A stretch of DNA of 64,000 nucleotides from Tropicimonas marinistellae (GCF_001509585.1 NZ_LNCI01000007.1:310001-374000); one strand, 5' to 3'; positions 43,687-52,720 are shown, numbered from the stretch's first letter. Numbers and translations: made by a program. Notes: generated by a model from the sequence alone, not told the origin.

Positions 43687-45011
43687 TGTCCTACGACGCC
43701 ATCGCCATCCTCATGTTCTCCTCGATGATGCTGATGCTGCTGACCGGTCAGCGGGTTTTCGGCGCCATCGGTTTCGTTGCGGTCGTTTCCGCCTTCTTCC
43801 TCTGGGGAGATCGCGGCGGCTACGACATCGGCTTCTCAGCGGCGATGAAGCTGATGAAATGGTATCCGCTGCTGACCCTGCCGATGTTCATCTTCATGGG
43901 TTATATCCTCAGCAACAGCCGCATCGCCGACGATCTCTACAAGATGTTCCATGTCTGGATGGGCGGGCTTCGCGGCGGGCTTGCCATCGGCACGATCGGG
44001 CTGATGGTGCTGATCTCGGCGATGAACGGCCTCTCGGTGGCCGGCATGGCCATCGGCGCCACGATCGCTCTGCCGGAACTGCTCAAACGCGGTTATGACA
44101 AGCAGATGGTGACCGGCGTGATCCAGGCCGGCTCGTCGCTGGGCATTCTCGTGCCCCCCTCTGTGGTGCTGGTGCTCTATGCGATGATCGCCCGACAGCC
44201 GGTCGGCCAGCTGTGGCTGGCAGGCGTTTTCCCGGGGCTGATGATGGCGACGATGTTCGTGATCTACATTGCGCTGCGGTGCTGGGCGCAGCCGTCTTTG
44301 GGTCCTGTTCTTGCGAAGGAGGACAGGGACATCCCGCTGTCCGAAAAACTCGCGCTCCTGCGCGCGGGCCTGCTGCCCATCTTCATTTTCGCCGCCATGA
44401 TGGTGCCCTTCGTCAACGGCTGGACCTCTCTGGTGGAAAGCTCCGCCATCGGCGCGCTCGCGGCCTTCCTGGCGGCGGTCCTGAAGCGGCGAATGACCTG
44501 GGAAGTCTTCTACCACTCAGTGCGCTCGACGCTCGGCATCTCCTGCATGTTCATGTGGATTATCCTCGCCGCGCTGGCCTTCGGTGCCGTTTTCGACGGA
44601 CTGGGAGCGGTCAAGGCTATCGAGAATGTCTTCACGGAAAAGCTGGGCCTGTCGCCGTGGATGATCCTCATCCTGATGCAGCTGAGTTTCATCCTGATGG
44701 GCACATTCCTCGACGATACCGCCATGCTGGTGATCGTCGCACCGCTCTACGTACCGCTGGTAAAGGCGCTCGGCTTCGACCTGATCTGGTATGGTGTGCT
44801 CTATACGATTACCACTCAGATCGCCTACATGACCCCGCCCTTCGGCTACAACCTGTTCCTGATGCGCGCCATGGCGCCGCCAGAGATCGGGCTCAAGGAC
44901 ATCTACCTGTCCATCATCCCCTTCGTCTTCGTCATGGTCCTCGCGCTGACGCTCGTGATGGTCTTTCCACAGATTGCTCTCTGGCTGCCCGAATCCGTCT
45001 ATAACAAATGA
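43686..45011 (+). CDS. TRAP transporter large membrane subunit (DctM family)
   Basis: A 441-residue polytopic permease. Typical blocks are LPMFIFMGYILSNSRIADDL, SLGILVPPSVVLVLYAMIAR and QIAYMTPPFGYNLFLMRAM. It transports an organic solute delivered by the DctP protein encoded downstream. The sequence variant with FLDDTAMLVIVAPLY is common in this subgroup. Translation is coupled to dctQ. Confidence 0.93.
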   Translation: MSYDAIAILMFSSMMLMLLTGQRVFGAIGFVAVVSAFFLWGDRGGYDIGFSAAMKLMKWYPLLTLPMFIFMGYILSNSRIADDLYKMFHVWMGGLRGGLAIGTIGLMVLISAMNGLSVAGMAIGATIALPELLKRGYDKQMVTGVIQAGSSLGILVPPSVVLVLYAMIARQPVGQLWLAGVFPGLMMATMFVIYIALRCWAQPSLGPVLAKEDRDIPLSEKLALLRAGLLPIFIFAAMMVPFVNGWTSLVESSAIGALAAFLAAVLKRRMTWEVFYHSVRSTLGISCMFMWIILAALAFGAVFDGLGAVKAIENVFTEKLGLSPWMILILMQLSFILMGTFLDDTAMLVIVAPLYVPLVKALGFDLIWYGVLYTITTQIAYMTPPFGYNLFLMRAMAPPEIGLKDIYLSIIPFVFVMVLALTLVMVFPQIALWLPESVYNK

Positions 45012-45066
45012 CCACAGACCCCGCGAACGGGGCATCAACCACAGGAAACCAACAGGAGGTTTTGAA

Positions 45067-46101
45067 ATGACGACCAGACGCACCTTTCTGAAAGGCTCCG
45101 CGGCACTCGCCCCGGCCGCCGCGCTCGCCACCCCGGCGATTGCCCAATCCACGATCAAGTGGCGGATGCAAACCTATGCCGGCCCGGCGCTGGCGGAACA
45201 CGTGATCGACCCGGCGATCAAGATGTTCAACACCATTGCCGGCGACAAGATGCAGATCGAGCTCTTCTATGCCGATCAGCTGGTGCCCACCGGCGAGCTG
45301 TTCCAGGCGCTCCAGCGCGGCACGATCGACGCCGTGCAGTCCGATGACGACTCGATGGCCTCGCCCACCGAAGTGACCGTCTTCGGCGGTTACTTCCCAT
45401 TCGCCTCGCGCTACTCGCTCGACGTGCCGGTTCTCTTCAACCAGTACGGGCTGAACGAGATCTGGGATGCGGAGTATTCCAAGGTCGGCGTCAAGCATAT
45501 CTCGGCCGGCGCCTGGGACCCCTGCCACTTCGCCACCAAGGACCCGATCACGTCGCTGGAAGACCTCAAGGGCAAGCGCGTCTTCACCTTCCCGACCGCC
45601 GGACGCTTCCTGGCACAATTTGGCGTCGTTCCCGTGACGCTCCCGTGGGAAGACATTGAAGTCGCCGTCCAGACCGGTGAACTCGACGGCATCGCCTGGT
45701 CGGGCATCACCGAGGATTACACGGTCGGCTGGGCCGACGTGACAAACTACTTCCTCACCAACAACATCTCGGGCGCCTGGGCCGGTTCCTTCTTCGCCAA
45801 CATGGATCGCTGGAACGAGTTGCCCGAAGACCTGCAGACCCTGTTCCGCGTCTGCTGTGACCAGTCGCATTACTACCGCCAGTGGTGGTATTGGGGCGGC
45901 GAAGCCAACCTGCGCGTGAATGGCACGAAGATGGAGCTGACCTCGATCCCCGACGAGGAGTGGTCCACGGTGGAGGAAGCCGCCGTCGCCTTCTGGGACG
46001 AGATCGCGGCGGAATCCGAAACCAAGGCAAAGGTCGTGGAGATCTTCAAGAAGTACAATGCCGACATGCTGAAAGCCGGCCGCCCATACCGCTACGGTTG
46101 A
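45067..46101 (+). CDS. TRAP transporter solute-binding protein (DctP family), Tat signal
   Basis: A 344-residue periplasmic binding protein. The N-terminus TTRRTFLKGSAALAPAAALA is a twin-arginine signal, a feature of one DctP subgroup, with cleavage near AIAQ. ATG 45067 has an AGGAGG site 7 bp upstream. The mature part has VDAVQSDDDSM-like pocket residues and a Trp/Tyr-rich C-terminus (SHYYRQWWYWGGEANLR). The ligand is not obvious; an amino alcohol or amine would fit the downstream enzymes (inference). Confidence 0.9.
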   Translation: MTTRRTFLKGSAALAPAAALATPAIAQSTIKWRMQTYAGPALAEHVIDPAIKMFNTIAGDKMQIELFYADQLVPTGELFQALQRGTIDAVQSDDDSMASPTEVTVFGGYFPFASRYSLDVPVLFNQYGLNEIWDAEYSKVGVKHISAGAWDPCHFATKDPITSLEDLKGKRVFTFPTAGRFLAQFGVVPVTLPWEDIEVAVQTGELDGIAWSGITEDYTVGWADVTNYFLTNNISGAWAGSFFANMDRWNELPEDLQTLFRVCCDQSHYYRQWWYWGGEANLRVNGTKMELTSIPDEEWSTVEEAAVAFWDEIAAESETKAKVVEIFKKYNADMLKAGRPYRYG

Positions 46102-46120
46102 GCCGCGCCCACCGGAGGGA

Positions 46121-46137
46121 TCGGCCCCGCGGGCCGA
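46121..46137 (+). terminator. First hairpin between dctP and the ligase gene
   Basis: A 7-bp stem, TCGGCCC / GGGCCGA, with a CGC loop begins 19 bp after the dctP stop. Together with a second hairpin 17 bp later it forms a tandem structure within the operon, likely stabilising the dctP message or reducing read-through. Confidence 0.55.
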
Positions 46138-46154
46138 CCCGACACGAGACCAAT

Positions 46155-46176
46155 GACCGGCCCCTTGGGGCCGGTC
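46155..46176 (+). terminator. Second hairpin between dctP and the ligase gene
   Basis: A perfect 10-bp stem, GACCGGCCCC / GGGGCCGGTC, separated by TT. It lies 22 bp before the downstream start codon, so complete termination here would silence the ligase and dehydrogenase genes unless they have their own promoter. Confidence 0.6.
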
Positions 46177-46198
46177 GCCGCCTGACAAGAGGATGCAC

Positions 46199-47563
46199 AT
46201 GCCCGGTCCGCTCACCTTCGACGCCTTGAAAGCCGCCGCGATTGACGGCTCCATCGATACGGTTCTTGTCTGTTTCGTCGACATGCAGGGCCGCCTGATG
46301 GGCAAGCGTTTCCACGTTCAGAACTTCGTCGAGCACGCGTGGGAAGAAACCCATTGCTGCAACTATCTGCTGGCGACCGATCTGGAGATGGGCACGCCGG
46401 ACGGATACCGCGCCACATCCTGGGCAGCGGGGTACGGCGACTACGTCATGAAACCCGACCTTTCGACGCTGCGTCCCGTTCCGTGGCTCGAAGGCACGGC
46501 AATGGTGCTCTGCGACATTCTCGATCATCACAGCCACCAACCCGTTCCGCATTCGCCGCGTCAGGTACTCAAGGCCCAGGTCGCGCGGCTGAAAGCCAGG
46601 GGGCTCACGCCGATGATGGCGACGGAACTGGAATTCTTCCTGTTCGAGAAGAGCTTTGATGAAATCCGAAAAGGCGGTTTCCGCGACCTCGCGCCGATCT
46701 CGGGCTACAACGAGGATTACCACATCCTCCAGACCACGAAAGAAGAGGCGGTGATGCGCCCCTTGCGCAACCATCTCGTGGCGGCCGGCATCCCGGTGGA
46801 AAACACCAAGGGCGAGGCGGAGACCGGGCAGGAGGAGCTCAATATCCGCTATGCCGATGCGCTCGCCTGCGCCGACAATCACACGATTGCCAAACATGCC
46901 ACCAAGGAGATCGCCTGGGCCCAGGGCCATGCCGCGAGCTTCCTGCCGAAATGGCATCACGACAAGGTAGGCTCGGCGAGCCATGTGCATATGTCGCTCT
47001 GGCAGGGCAGCACACCGGCCTTTTTTGACGCCGATGCCCCCCATGCGATGTCCGCGCTGATGCGTCAGTTCTGTGCCGGGCTGATCGCCTATGCGCCCGA
47101 CTACACCTTCTTCCTTGCGCCCTACGTCAACAGCTACAAGCGGTTCGTGAAGGGCACTTTCGCACCGACGAAGACCGCCTGGTCCGTTGACAACCGCACC
47201 GCGGGTTTCCGTCTCTGCGGCGAAGGCACCAAGGGCGTGCGCATGGAGTGCCGGATCGGTGGATCGGATATCAACCCCTACCTCGCCCAGGCGGCTTTCC
47301 TTGCCGCCGGCCACAAGGGAATCGAGGACGCGCTTGAACTTGCCCCGGCCACGACCGGCGACCTTTACGAGGACGGCTCCGCGGGGGAGATACCCGCGAC
47401 GCTTCGCTCGGCGACCGAAACGCTCAGATCCTCTCGCATGCTGCGGGAAGCAATGGGTGACGATGTAATCGACCATTACACACGTTGCGCGGAGGTGGAG
47501 CAGGAAGAGTTCGACCGTGTCGTCACAGACTGGGAGATCGCGCGCGGCTTTGAGCGCGCATGA
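46199..47563 (+). CDS. Glutamine synthetase-family ligase (gamma-glutamylamide synthetase type)
   Basis: A 454-residue member of the glutamine synthetase superfamily, closer to the PuuA/IpuC type than to housekeeping GlnA. Active-site blocks are MMATELEFFLFE, ETGQEELNIRYADAL, GSASHVHMSLW, NSYKRFVKGTFAPT and DNRTAGFRL then RMECRIGGSDINPYL. Such enzymes couple glutamate to an amine using ATP. The second ATG (46199) is preferred because AAGAGG is optimally spaced from it; ATG 46193 is immediately behind that site. The substrate amine is unknown. Confidence 0.88.
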   Translation: MPGPLTFDALKAAAIDGSIDTVLVCFVDMQGRLMGKRFHVQNFVEHAWEETHCCNYLLATDLEMGTPDGYRATSWAAGYGDYVMKPDLSTLRPVPWLEGTAMVLCDILDHHSHQPVPHSPRQVLKAQVARLKARGLTPMMATELEFFLFEKSFDEIRKGGFRDLAPISGYNEDYHILQTTKEEAVMRPLRNHLVAAGIPVENTKGEAETGQEELNIRYADALACADNHTIAKHATKEIAWAQGHAASFLPKWHHDKVGSASHVHMSLWQGSTPAFFDADAPHAMSALMRQFCAGLIAYAPDYTFFLAPYVNSYKRFVKGTFAPTKTAWSVDNRTAGFRLCGEGTKGVRMECRIGGSDINPYLAQAAFLAAGHKGIEDALELAPATTGDLYEDGSAGEIPATLRSATETLRSSRMLREAMGDDVIDHYTRCAEVEQEEFDRVVTDWEIARGFERA

Positions 47564-47580
47564 CCGGCCTGTCGGCCGGT
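47563..47580 (+). terminator. Hairpin at the end of the ligase gene
   Basis: A perfect 7-bp stem, ACCGGCC / GGCCGGT, with a TGTC loop starts at the last base of the TGA stop. The following bases, GCCTCCGGCGGGGATAT, can form an alternative stem with GCCGG. No T tract follows. It may cause partial termination before the dehydrogenase genes. Confidence 0.55.
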
Positions 47581-47856
47581 GCCTCCGGCGGGGATATATG
47601 GGACAGAAGAAACATGGACGGGGTGTCAGATGATCGAGATCGCTGATCGAACCTTGTTTGCTATGCATTTCAGCGGAGCAATGGCGAATGCCGCTGCGCC
47701 GGAAGCATCTACCGCGGCACGGCGCGTTTCGGGACACTCTGCACCATTCGAAACGCGGGCGGCGGAGAGCGCCGCAAAGCGCTCTAACACATCGGACTAC
47801 CTCAACGGCCTCGGCGGTCACCGTGCCGGGGTCAGTTCCTACGCGAAGAACTGGAA
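47581..47856. other. Intergenic region between ligase and aldehyde dehydrogenase genes
   Basis: A 276-bp gap. It opens with GCCTCCGGCGGGGATAT, which resembles a short motif I remember as frequent at gene ends in Rhodobacteraceae. A possible 76-codon reading frame (ATG 47631 to TGA 47860) overlaps the next ATG, but its codon use is less GC-biased in third positions than the neighbours and I do not call it a gene. A separate promoter for the dehydrogenase pair may lie here. Confidence 0.4.
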
Positions 47857-49233
47857 ATGAAACAGACAGTGAAATGTATCTCGCCGATCGACGGATCGGT
47901 ATTTGTGGAACGGCCGCTCCTGAGCGAGGTCGAGGCCTTCGAGGCCGCGTCCCGCGCGCGCGCGGCGCAGGGGGCCTGGGCGGCGCGGCCGCTGGAGGAG
48001 CGGATCGCGCTGGTGCGCGCCGGGGTTGCCGAGATCGGCAAGACCACGGAGCGGATGGCCGAGGAACTGGCTCTCCAGATGGGGCGCCCGGTGCGCTATG
48101 GCGGCGAGTTCGGCGGGTTTAGTGAGCGTGCGAGCTACATGGCGGACATTGCCGCCGAGGCACTTGCCCCGATTGTCATCGAGGAAAGCGATGCCTTCCT
48201 GCGCAAGATCGAGCGCGAGCCGCATGGCGTGGTCTTCGTCGTCGCGCCCTGGAACTACCCCTACATGACGGCGATCAACACGGTGGCGCCGGCGCTGATT
48301 GCCGGCAATACGGTGGTGCTCAAGCACGCCGCCCAGACCATCCTGGTGGGCGAGCGCATGGCGGAGGCTTTCCATGCCGCCGGGGTGCCGGAGGACGTGT
48401 TCCAGAATGTCTTCCTCAGCCATGACGTGACCTCGGCGCTGATTGCCGGGCGGGCCTTCAACTTCGTCAATTTCACCGGTTCCGTGGGCGGTGGGCAGGC
48501 GATGGAGCGGGCCGCGGCGGGCACATTCACCGCCGTCTCCACCGAGCTTGGTGGCAAGGATCCGGGTTATGTGCGCGCGGATGCCGATATCCAGGCCGCG
48601 GCGGACACGCTGATCGACGGGGCGATGTTCAATTCCGGCCAGTGCTGCTGCGGGATCGAGCGGATCTATGTGCAGGAGAGCGTCTATGACGATTTCCTCG
48701 CCAAATGCATCGAGATCGTGAAGGGTTACAAGCTCGGCAACCCGCTGGATACGGACACCACCATCGGGCCGATGGCCAATATCCGCTTTGCCAATGAGGT
48801 GCGGGCGCAGATTTCCGAAGCGCTTGCGGATGGCGCCACGGCCCATATCGAGACCTTCGCCGAAGATGATGGCGGCACTTATCTCTCGCCGCAGATCCTC
48901 ACGGATGTGACCCACGAGATGCGGATCATGCGCGACGAGAGCTTTGGCCCGGTCGTGGGCATCATGAAGGTCAAGGATGACGAGGAAGCCATCGCGTTGA
49001 TGAATGACAGCGTTTTTGGCCTGACCTGCTCGATCTGGACCAGGGACACGGACGCCGCCGATGCTATCGGCAAGCGGTTGCAGACCGGCACGGTCTTCAT
49101 GAACCGCTGCGATTATCTCGACCCGGCGCTTTGCTGGACCGGTTGCAAGGACACCGGGCGCGGCACAGGCCTCTCGGTTCTGGGCTTCCACGCCCTGACC
49201 CGGCCGAAATCCTACCATCTGAAGAAAGCCTGA
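47857..49233 (+). CDS. NAD(P)-dependent aldehyde dehydrogenase
   Basis: A 458-residue aldehyde dehydrogenase. Key blocks are VVAPWNYPYMTAINTVAPAL (cofactor binding), FTGSVGGG, STELGGKDPGYV (general-base Glu) and NSGQCCCGIERIYV (catalytic Cys within CCC). The three consecutive cysteines are notable. It lies 5 bp upstream of an iron-type alcohol dehydrogenase, so the two probably oxidise an alcohol through an aldehyde to a carboxylate on the gamma-glutamyl intermediate (inference). Confidence 0.92.
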   Translation: MKQTVKCISPIDGSVFVERPLLSEVEAFEAASRARAAQGAWAARPLEERIALVRAGVAEIGKTTERMAEELALQMGRPVRYGGEFGGFSERASYMADIAAEALAPIVIEESDAFLRKIEREPHGVVFVVAPWNYPYMTAINTVAPALIAGNTVVLKHAAQTILVGERMAEAFHAAGVPEDVFQNVFLSHDVTSALIAGRAFNFVNFTGSVGGGQAMERAAAGTFTAVSTELGGKDPGYVRADADIQAAADTLIDGAMFNSGQCCCGIERIYVQESVYDDFLAKCIEIVKGYKLGNPLDTDTTIGPMANIRFANEVRAQISEALADGATAHIETFAEDDGGTYLSPQILTDVTHEMRIMRDESFGPVVGIMKVKDDEEAIALMNDSVFGLTCSIWTRDTDAADAIGKRLQTGTVFMNRCDYLDPALCWTGCKDTGRGTGLSVLGFHALTRPKSYHLKKA

Positions 49234-49238
49234 CGACC

Positions 49239-50384
49239 ATGAACCTCGTTGGAAACTGGAACTATCCCACGCCGGTCCGCTTCGGCGCTGGCCGGATTGC
49301 CGAGATCGCCGATGCCTGTGCCACGGCCGGCATCACCAAGCCGCTGCTGGTGACTGACCGGGGCCTGGCCAGCATGGAGATCACCACCAAAACGCTCGAA
49401 CTGTTGGACGAGGCCGGGCTGGGCCGGGCGATCTTTGCCGAGGTGGACCCGAACCCCTCGGACAAGAATGTCGAAGCGGGGCTGGAGGTCTATCGCGCAG
49501 GCGGGTTTGACGGGGTGGTGGCCTTTGGCGGCGGTTCCGGCCTCGACCTTGCCAAGACGCTCGCCTTCATGGCCAGACAAACCCGCCCATTGTGGGACTT
49601 CGAGGATATCGGTGACTGGTGGACCCGTGCCGACCCCGCCGGCATCGACCCGATCGTCGCGGTCCCCACGACCGCGGGAACCGGGTCCGAAGTCGGCCGT
49701 GCGGGGATCATCACCAATTCGGAAACCCACGAGAAAAAGATCATCTTCCACCCGAAGATGCTCCCCGCGGTGGTGATTTGTGACCCGGAACTGACTGTGG
49801 GAATGCCGAAATCCATCACCGCCGGGACCGGGCTCGATGCCTTCGCGCATTGCGTGGAGGCCTTCTGTTCGCCGCATTACCATCCCATGAGCCAGGGCAT
49901 CGCGCTGGAGGGGATGCGGCTGGTGAAGGAATACCTGCCACGCGCTTATGCTGATGGAACGGATCTGGAGGCGCGGGCGCATATGATGTCCGCCGCCGCG
50001 ATGGGGGCGACTGCCTTCCAGAAAGGACTGGGGGCGATCCATGCGCTCAGCCACCCGATTGGCGCGGTGCATCACACCCACCACGGCACCACCAACGCCG
50101 TCTGCATGCCGGCGGTGCTGCAATTCAACCGGGAGCCCTGCGAGGGCATTCTCGGTCGCGCCGCCGCCTACCTCGGGATCGAGGGTGGGTTCGACGGCTT
50201 CTGTGCTTTCGTTGGCGGGTTCAACGCCTCGTTGGGTATCCCAATGACTCTGACAGAGCTTGGCGTGCAGAACCCGGACCTCGACTCGCTGACCCGGTCC
50301 GCGTTGAACGATCCGAGCACCGGAGGGAATCCGGTCGAAATGACCTTTGAAAACACCCGGAAGCTGTTCGAAGCGCTGCTATAG
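49239..50384 (+). CDS. Iron-containing alcohol dehydrogenase
   Basis: A 381-residue group III alcohol dehydrogenase. The NAD-binding region has VAFGGGSGLDLAKTLAFMA and PTTAGTGSEV. Metal ligands are in GTGLDAFAHCVEA (Asp and His) and ALSHPIGAVHHTHHGTTNAV (two His). It begins 5 bp after the aldehyde dehydrogenase gene and ends the operon. It likely oxidises a primary alcohol to the aldehyde used by its neighbour. Confidence 0.92.
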   Translation: MNLVGNWNYPTPVRFGAGRIAEIADACATAGITKPLLVTDRGLASMEITTKTLELLDEAGLGRAIFAEVDPNPSDKNVEAGLEVYRAGGFDGVVAFGGGSGLDLAKTLAFMARQTRPLWDFEDIGDWWTRADPAGIDPIVAVPTTAGTGSEVGRAGIITNSETHEKKIIFHPKMLPAVVICDPELTVGMPKSITAGTGLDAFAHCVEAFCSPHYHPMSQGIALEGMRLVKEYLPRAYADGTDLEARAHMMSAAAMGATAFQKGLGAIHALSHPIGAVHHTHHGTTNAVCMPAVLQFNREPCEGILGRAAAYLGIEGGFDGFCAFVGGFNASLGIPMTLTELGVQNPDLDSLTRSALNDPSTGGNPVEMTFENTRKLFEALL

Positions 50385-50400
50385 CACCGACTGACCGGAA

Positions 50401-50419
50401 CGCCCTTGAGCTCAGGGCG
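50401..50419. terminator. Weak hairpin between convergent genes
   Basis: CGCCC and GGGCG flank the self-complementary TGAGCTCA, 16 bp after the alcohol dehydrogenase stop. It lies between convergent genes and may terminate transcription, but the stem is short. Confidence 0.35.
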
Positions 50420-50542
50420 CGGCGAAACGGGGCCTGTGCGCCATGTCTCGCCGCGCTCTACCGGTGTCTCTATCTCGCGTCCGGTACTTGCCTCGGCATT
50501 CGTGCAACCGGAAATTGCGGCGCCCGCTGGCTGCACCAAGCG

Positions 50543-51187
50543 TCAGGCACCGGATCGCCTGTCTGGCCCCAGAGTCTTCGGCCGGGGCGGCAACCCCGTC
50601 TTCCACACCTTTCTGTCTCGCACGACCTTCGTCGTAGCGGCTAGGACAAGTACGCAAAGCGCTACTTTCGATTTGGTTTCCATCGTCCCTTCAATCAGAA
50701 GCGCGTGAACCACACTTCCGACAACCGTCACAACGACGAGGGTCGTGTGCGCGCGCAACCATATTCGCGGATGCAACCGCAACCGTCGACGAAAGGCAAC
50801 GAGCGCCGCCGCGGCAAAGACAGCCCACATGGCGATGACACCCCAAACGGAAAACAGGGTCGGAGACCTGAAAAGAAGCGCGTCGATCACATCAGGCGGA
50901 CTGGTAAACCAAAGTCCGACCACGTGGATCACAACCGCCGCGACCAAGCCCCAACCGACCGCTCGATGTACCCGCCGTCCGCGCTGCGGGGGAAGGCCCG
51001 GAAGCACTCCGCCTGCCAGCAACGGCTGGACAAGCAAGAGTGCCATTCCAACGATCCCGGCAAATCCGGCCGCGATGTAAACGGGTTGCCGCCACGCCAG
51101 CAACGGGCTCATTGCTGCCGCGGCAAGTGGGACCGCGCAGGCAATCGCCAAGATGCTCCAGATGAGTATCGAGGTGCCCCAGCGCAT
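50543..51187 (-). CDS. Ferric reductase-like transmembrane protein
   Basis: A 214-residue membrane protein with about six helices of the ferric-reductase-like/cytochrome b type. Conserved histidines occur in VHRAVGWG, VIHVVGLW, RAHTTL and VVHALLIEG, consistent with heme ligation inside the membrane. There is no attached FAD/NAD domain. It lies 20 bp downstream of a Tat-exported protein gene and is probably cotranscribed. The pair may transfer electrons to a periplasmic acceptor, but the role is unknown. Confidence 0.75.
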   Translation of the reverse strand: MRWGTSILIWSILAIACAVPLAAAAMSPLLAWRQPVYIAAGFAGIVGMALLLVQPLLAGGVLPGLPPQRGRRVHRAVGWGLVAAVVIHVVGLWFTSPPDVIDALLFRSPTLFSVWGVIAMWAVFAAAALVAFRRRLRLHPRIWLRAHTTLVVVTVVGSVVHALLIEGTMETKSKVALCVLVLAATTKVVRDRKVWKTGLPPRPKTLGPDRRSGA

Positions 51188-51207
51188 CCTGTTTGGTCCC
51201 GCGCGGC

Positions 51208-51696
51208 TCAGGCTGGCTGAAGAATGAAATGCGCCTCAAGGCTGGTATCTTTCGCTCTACGCATCACGGGGCGCAGGAACACCGTTTTGAAATCAGCGCT
51301 GTCGTAGGCAAGGTGGCCATGTGGCTGGCCGAAAGCAGGAACGATCTGCGGCATTTCCAACTGGAATACTCCGTTCTCATCCGTGAGAGTGGCCCCGTGA
51401 CTATGAGGATCACGCTCGTGCCCCTCGGTGGTGTGCGCCCATATCTGGATTCGTTGCCCGGAGAGCGGCGCACCATCGCCCGCGCGGCGCACTGTGCCGG
51501 TCATCCAGAAGCCACCGGCGCCGATCCGCTCCACCACCGGCGCGCCAGGCAGGTAATTATTTGATCCGCCACGCATCGACCGCGTCGGCGCAAGGCCTTG
51601 AGCGCGGACGAATGACGGGATGCCGGTCAAACCGGTCGCCAACACCGCGCCGCCAGCAGTGAGTACGGTACGGCGATTGTGCAGGACGCTGGTCAT
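51208..51696 (-). CDS. Tat-exported protein with intradiol-dioxygenase-like fold
   Basis: A 162-residue protein with the twin-arginine signal HNRRTVLTAGGAVLATGLTG. The mature part resembles the beta-sandwich of intradiol ring-cleavage dioxygenases, with GTVRRAGDGAPLSGQRIQIW and THGATLTDENG-like turns (SHGATLTDENGVFQLEMP). The protein is short, and I cannot identify the full Tyr2-His2 iron site, so dioxygenase activity is not established. It is the first gene of a pair with the ferric-reductase-like membrane protein. Confidence 0.6.
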   Translation of the reverse strand: MTSVLHNRRTVLTAGGAVLATGLTGIPSFVRAQGLAPTRSMRGGSNNYLPGAPVVERIGAGGFWMTGTVRRAGDGAPLSGQRIQIWAHTTEGHERDPHSHGATLTDENGVFQLEMPQIVPAFGQPHGHLAYDSADFKTVFLRPVMRRAKDTSLEAHFILQPA

Positions 51697-51862
51697 AGAA
51701 ATGTCTCCTATCGAGATTCACACCTGGTCAATGGGATCATCCAGACGCTCCGGTGAAGGAAGCTTAGCGCGTTTGCGAGGTTCACCCAACGGCTCGAACC
51801 ATGGGCGTGGATCAACAGCATCCACGATTCCGTGATGGAAACAGATCACAGAGTCGTCGAAC

Positions 51863-52720
51863 CTAGGGCCATGCTGCGAACGACTCGGCGGAAGTTTTGC
51901 CTCTGGCTTGGAAACTCATCATGCGGAAACGCCCGGGCGCTACGGACATATGCCGCTGAAAGAACCGGTTGAAGTAGGCCGCATCGCTGAAGCCGAGTGC
52001 ATAGGCAACTTCGGCAACGTGCAGATTTGAATGCAAAAGGAGCGTCTTTGCTTCCTCCACAAGCCGCGACTGCACGTGGCGGTGCGGCGACGTCCCGATA
52101 GCGCGTTGCACGGCCGTTGTCAGCTTGTCACGCGAGACACCGAGTTGGCGCGCGTATTCTGTGACCGTCCAATGGTCTTGCAGGTGTTGCTCCACGAGTT
52201 CGAGAAATTCGTCCACAATCTGATGCGGCAGCGCATCCAGTTTGCGATGAGCTGTCCCAGTCACCCGCCATATCTCTATCAGCAATAGAGAGAAACAATG
52301 GTGAACCACCGATAACGCGCCCGGTGCCATATCGTACAGCTCACTTTCGATCTGATCGAACTGGCTTTGGAATCGGGCCAGCACGTTGGACGGCAGGTCG
52401 GGGACAATGCTGCGGTTCTCAACCGCGCGTCGCACATGTGCTGAGATCGGTCCCGTCGGCAATGCCCGCCCCACTGTTCGTTCCGGCGCTCTCAGAACGA
52501 AGCCCCGCGTTCCCGCGGCGACCGTCAGGCGGGCTTTGTGCTTCATTGGCGACCAGATCACGCAGGGCGCTTCCACCTCGCGATCGAGATCGTCGGACCG
52601 GTACCGGCCGCTTCCGGATACCAACACGAAGAGCGAAGAGCGCGCGCCTGCGGCGGCGAACTCCGTCGCAGTCAGCGCGCTCCTGATGCGCTCGGCCTGG
52701 ATGGTCTGTTTGACGATCAC
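51863..52720 (-). CDS. AraC-family transcriptional regulator
   Basis: A 285-residue regulator. The C-terminal AraC domain has two HTH motifs: WTVTEYARQLGVSRDKLTTA and HVAEVAYALGFSDAAYFNRF followed by FQRHMSVAPGRFR. The N-terminal half is a cupin-like sensor. The start is GTG 52720 with GGAGGG upstream. It is divergent from the ABC transporter/aromatic catabolism operon across 184 bp and probably regulates it. Confidence 0.9.
   Translation of the reverse strand: MIVKQTIQAERIRSALTATEFAAAGARSSLFVLVSGSGRYRSDDLDREVEAPCVIWSPMKHKARLTVAAGTRGFVLRAPERTVGRALPTGPISAHVRRAVENRSIVPDLPSNVLARFQSQFDQIESELYDMAPGALSVVHHCFSLLLIEIWRVTGTAHRKLDALPHQIVDEFLELVEQHLQDHWTVTEYARQLGVSRDKLTTAVQRAIGTSPHRHVQSRLVEEAKTLLLHSNLHVAEVAYALGFSDAAYFNRFFQRHMSVAPGRFRMMSFQARGKTSAESFAAWP

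Noticed and set aside
47631-47860. Possible 76-codon gene before the aldehyde dehydrogenase, ending in an ATGA overlap
   Set aside because: No Shine-Dalgarno site, no recognisable protein features and weaker third-position GC bias than neighbours; the overlap may be chance.
47857-50384. Impression of slightly different codon style in the aldehyde/alcohol dehydrogenase pair, suggesting transfer
   Set aside because: I could not measure it, there are no mobile-element remnants and both genes fit the operon functionally.
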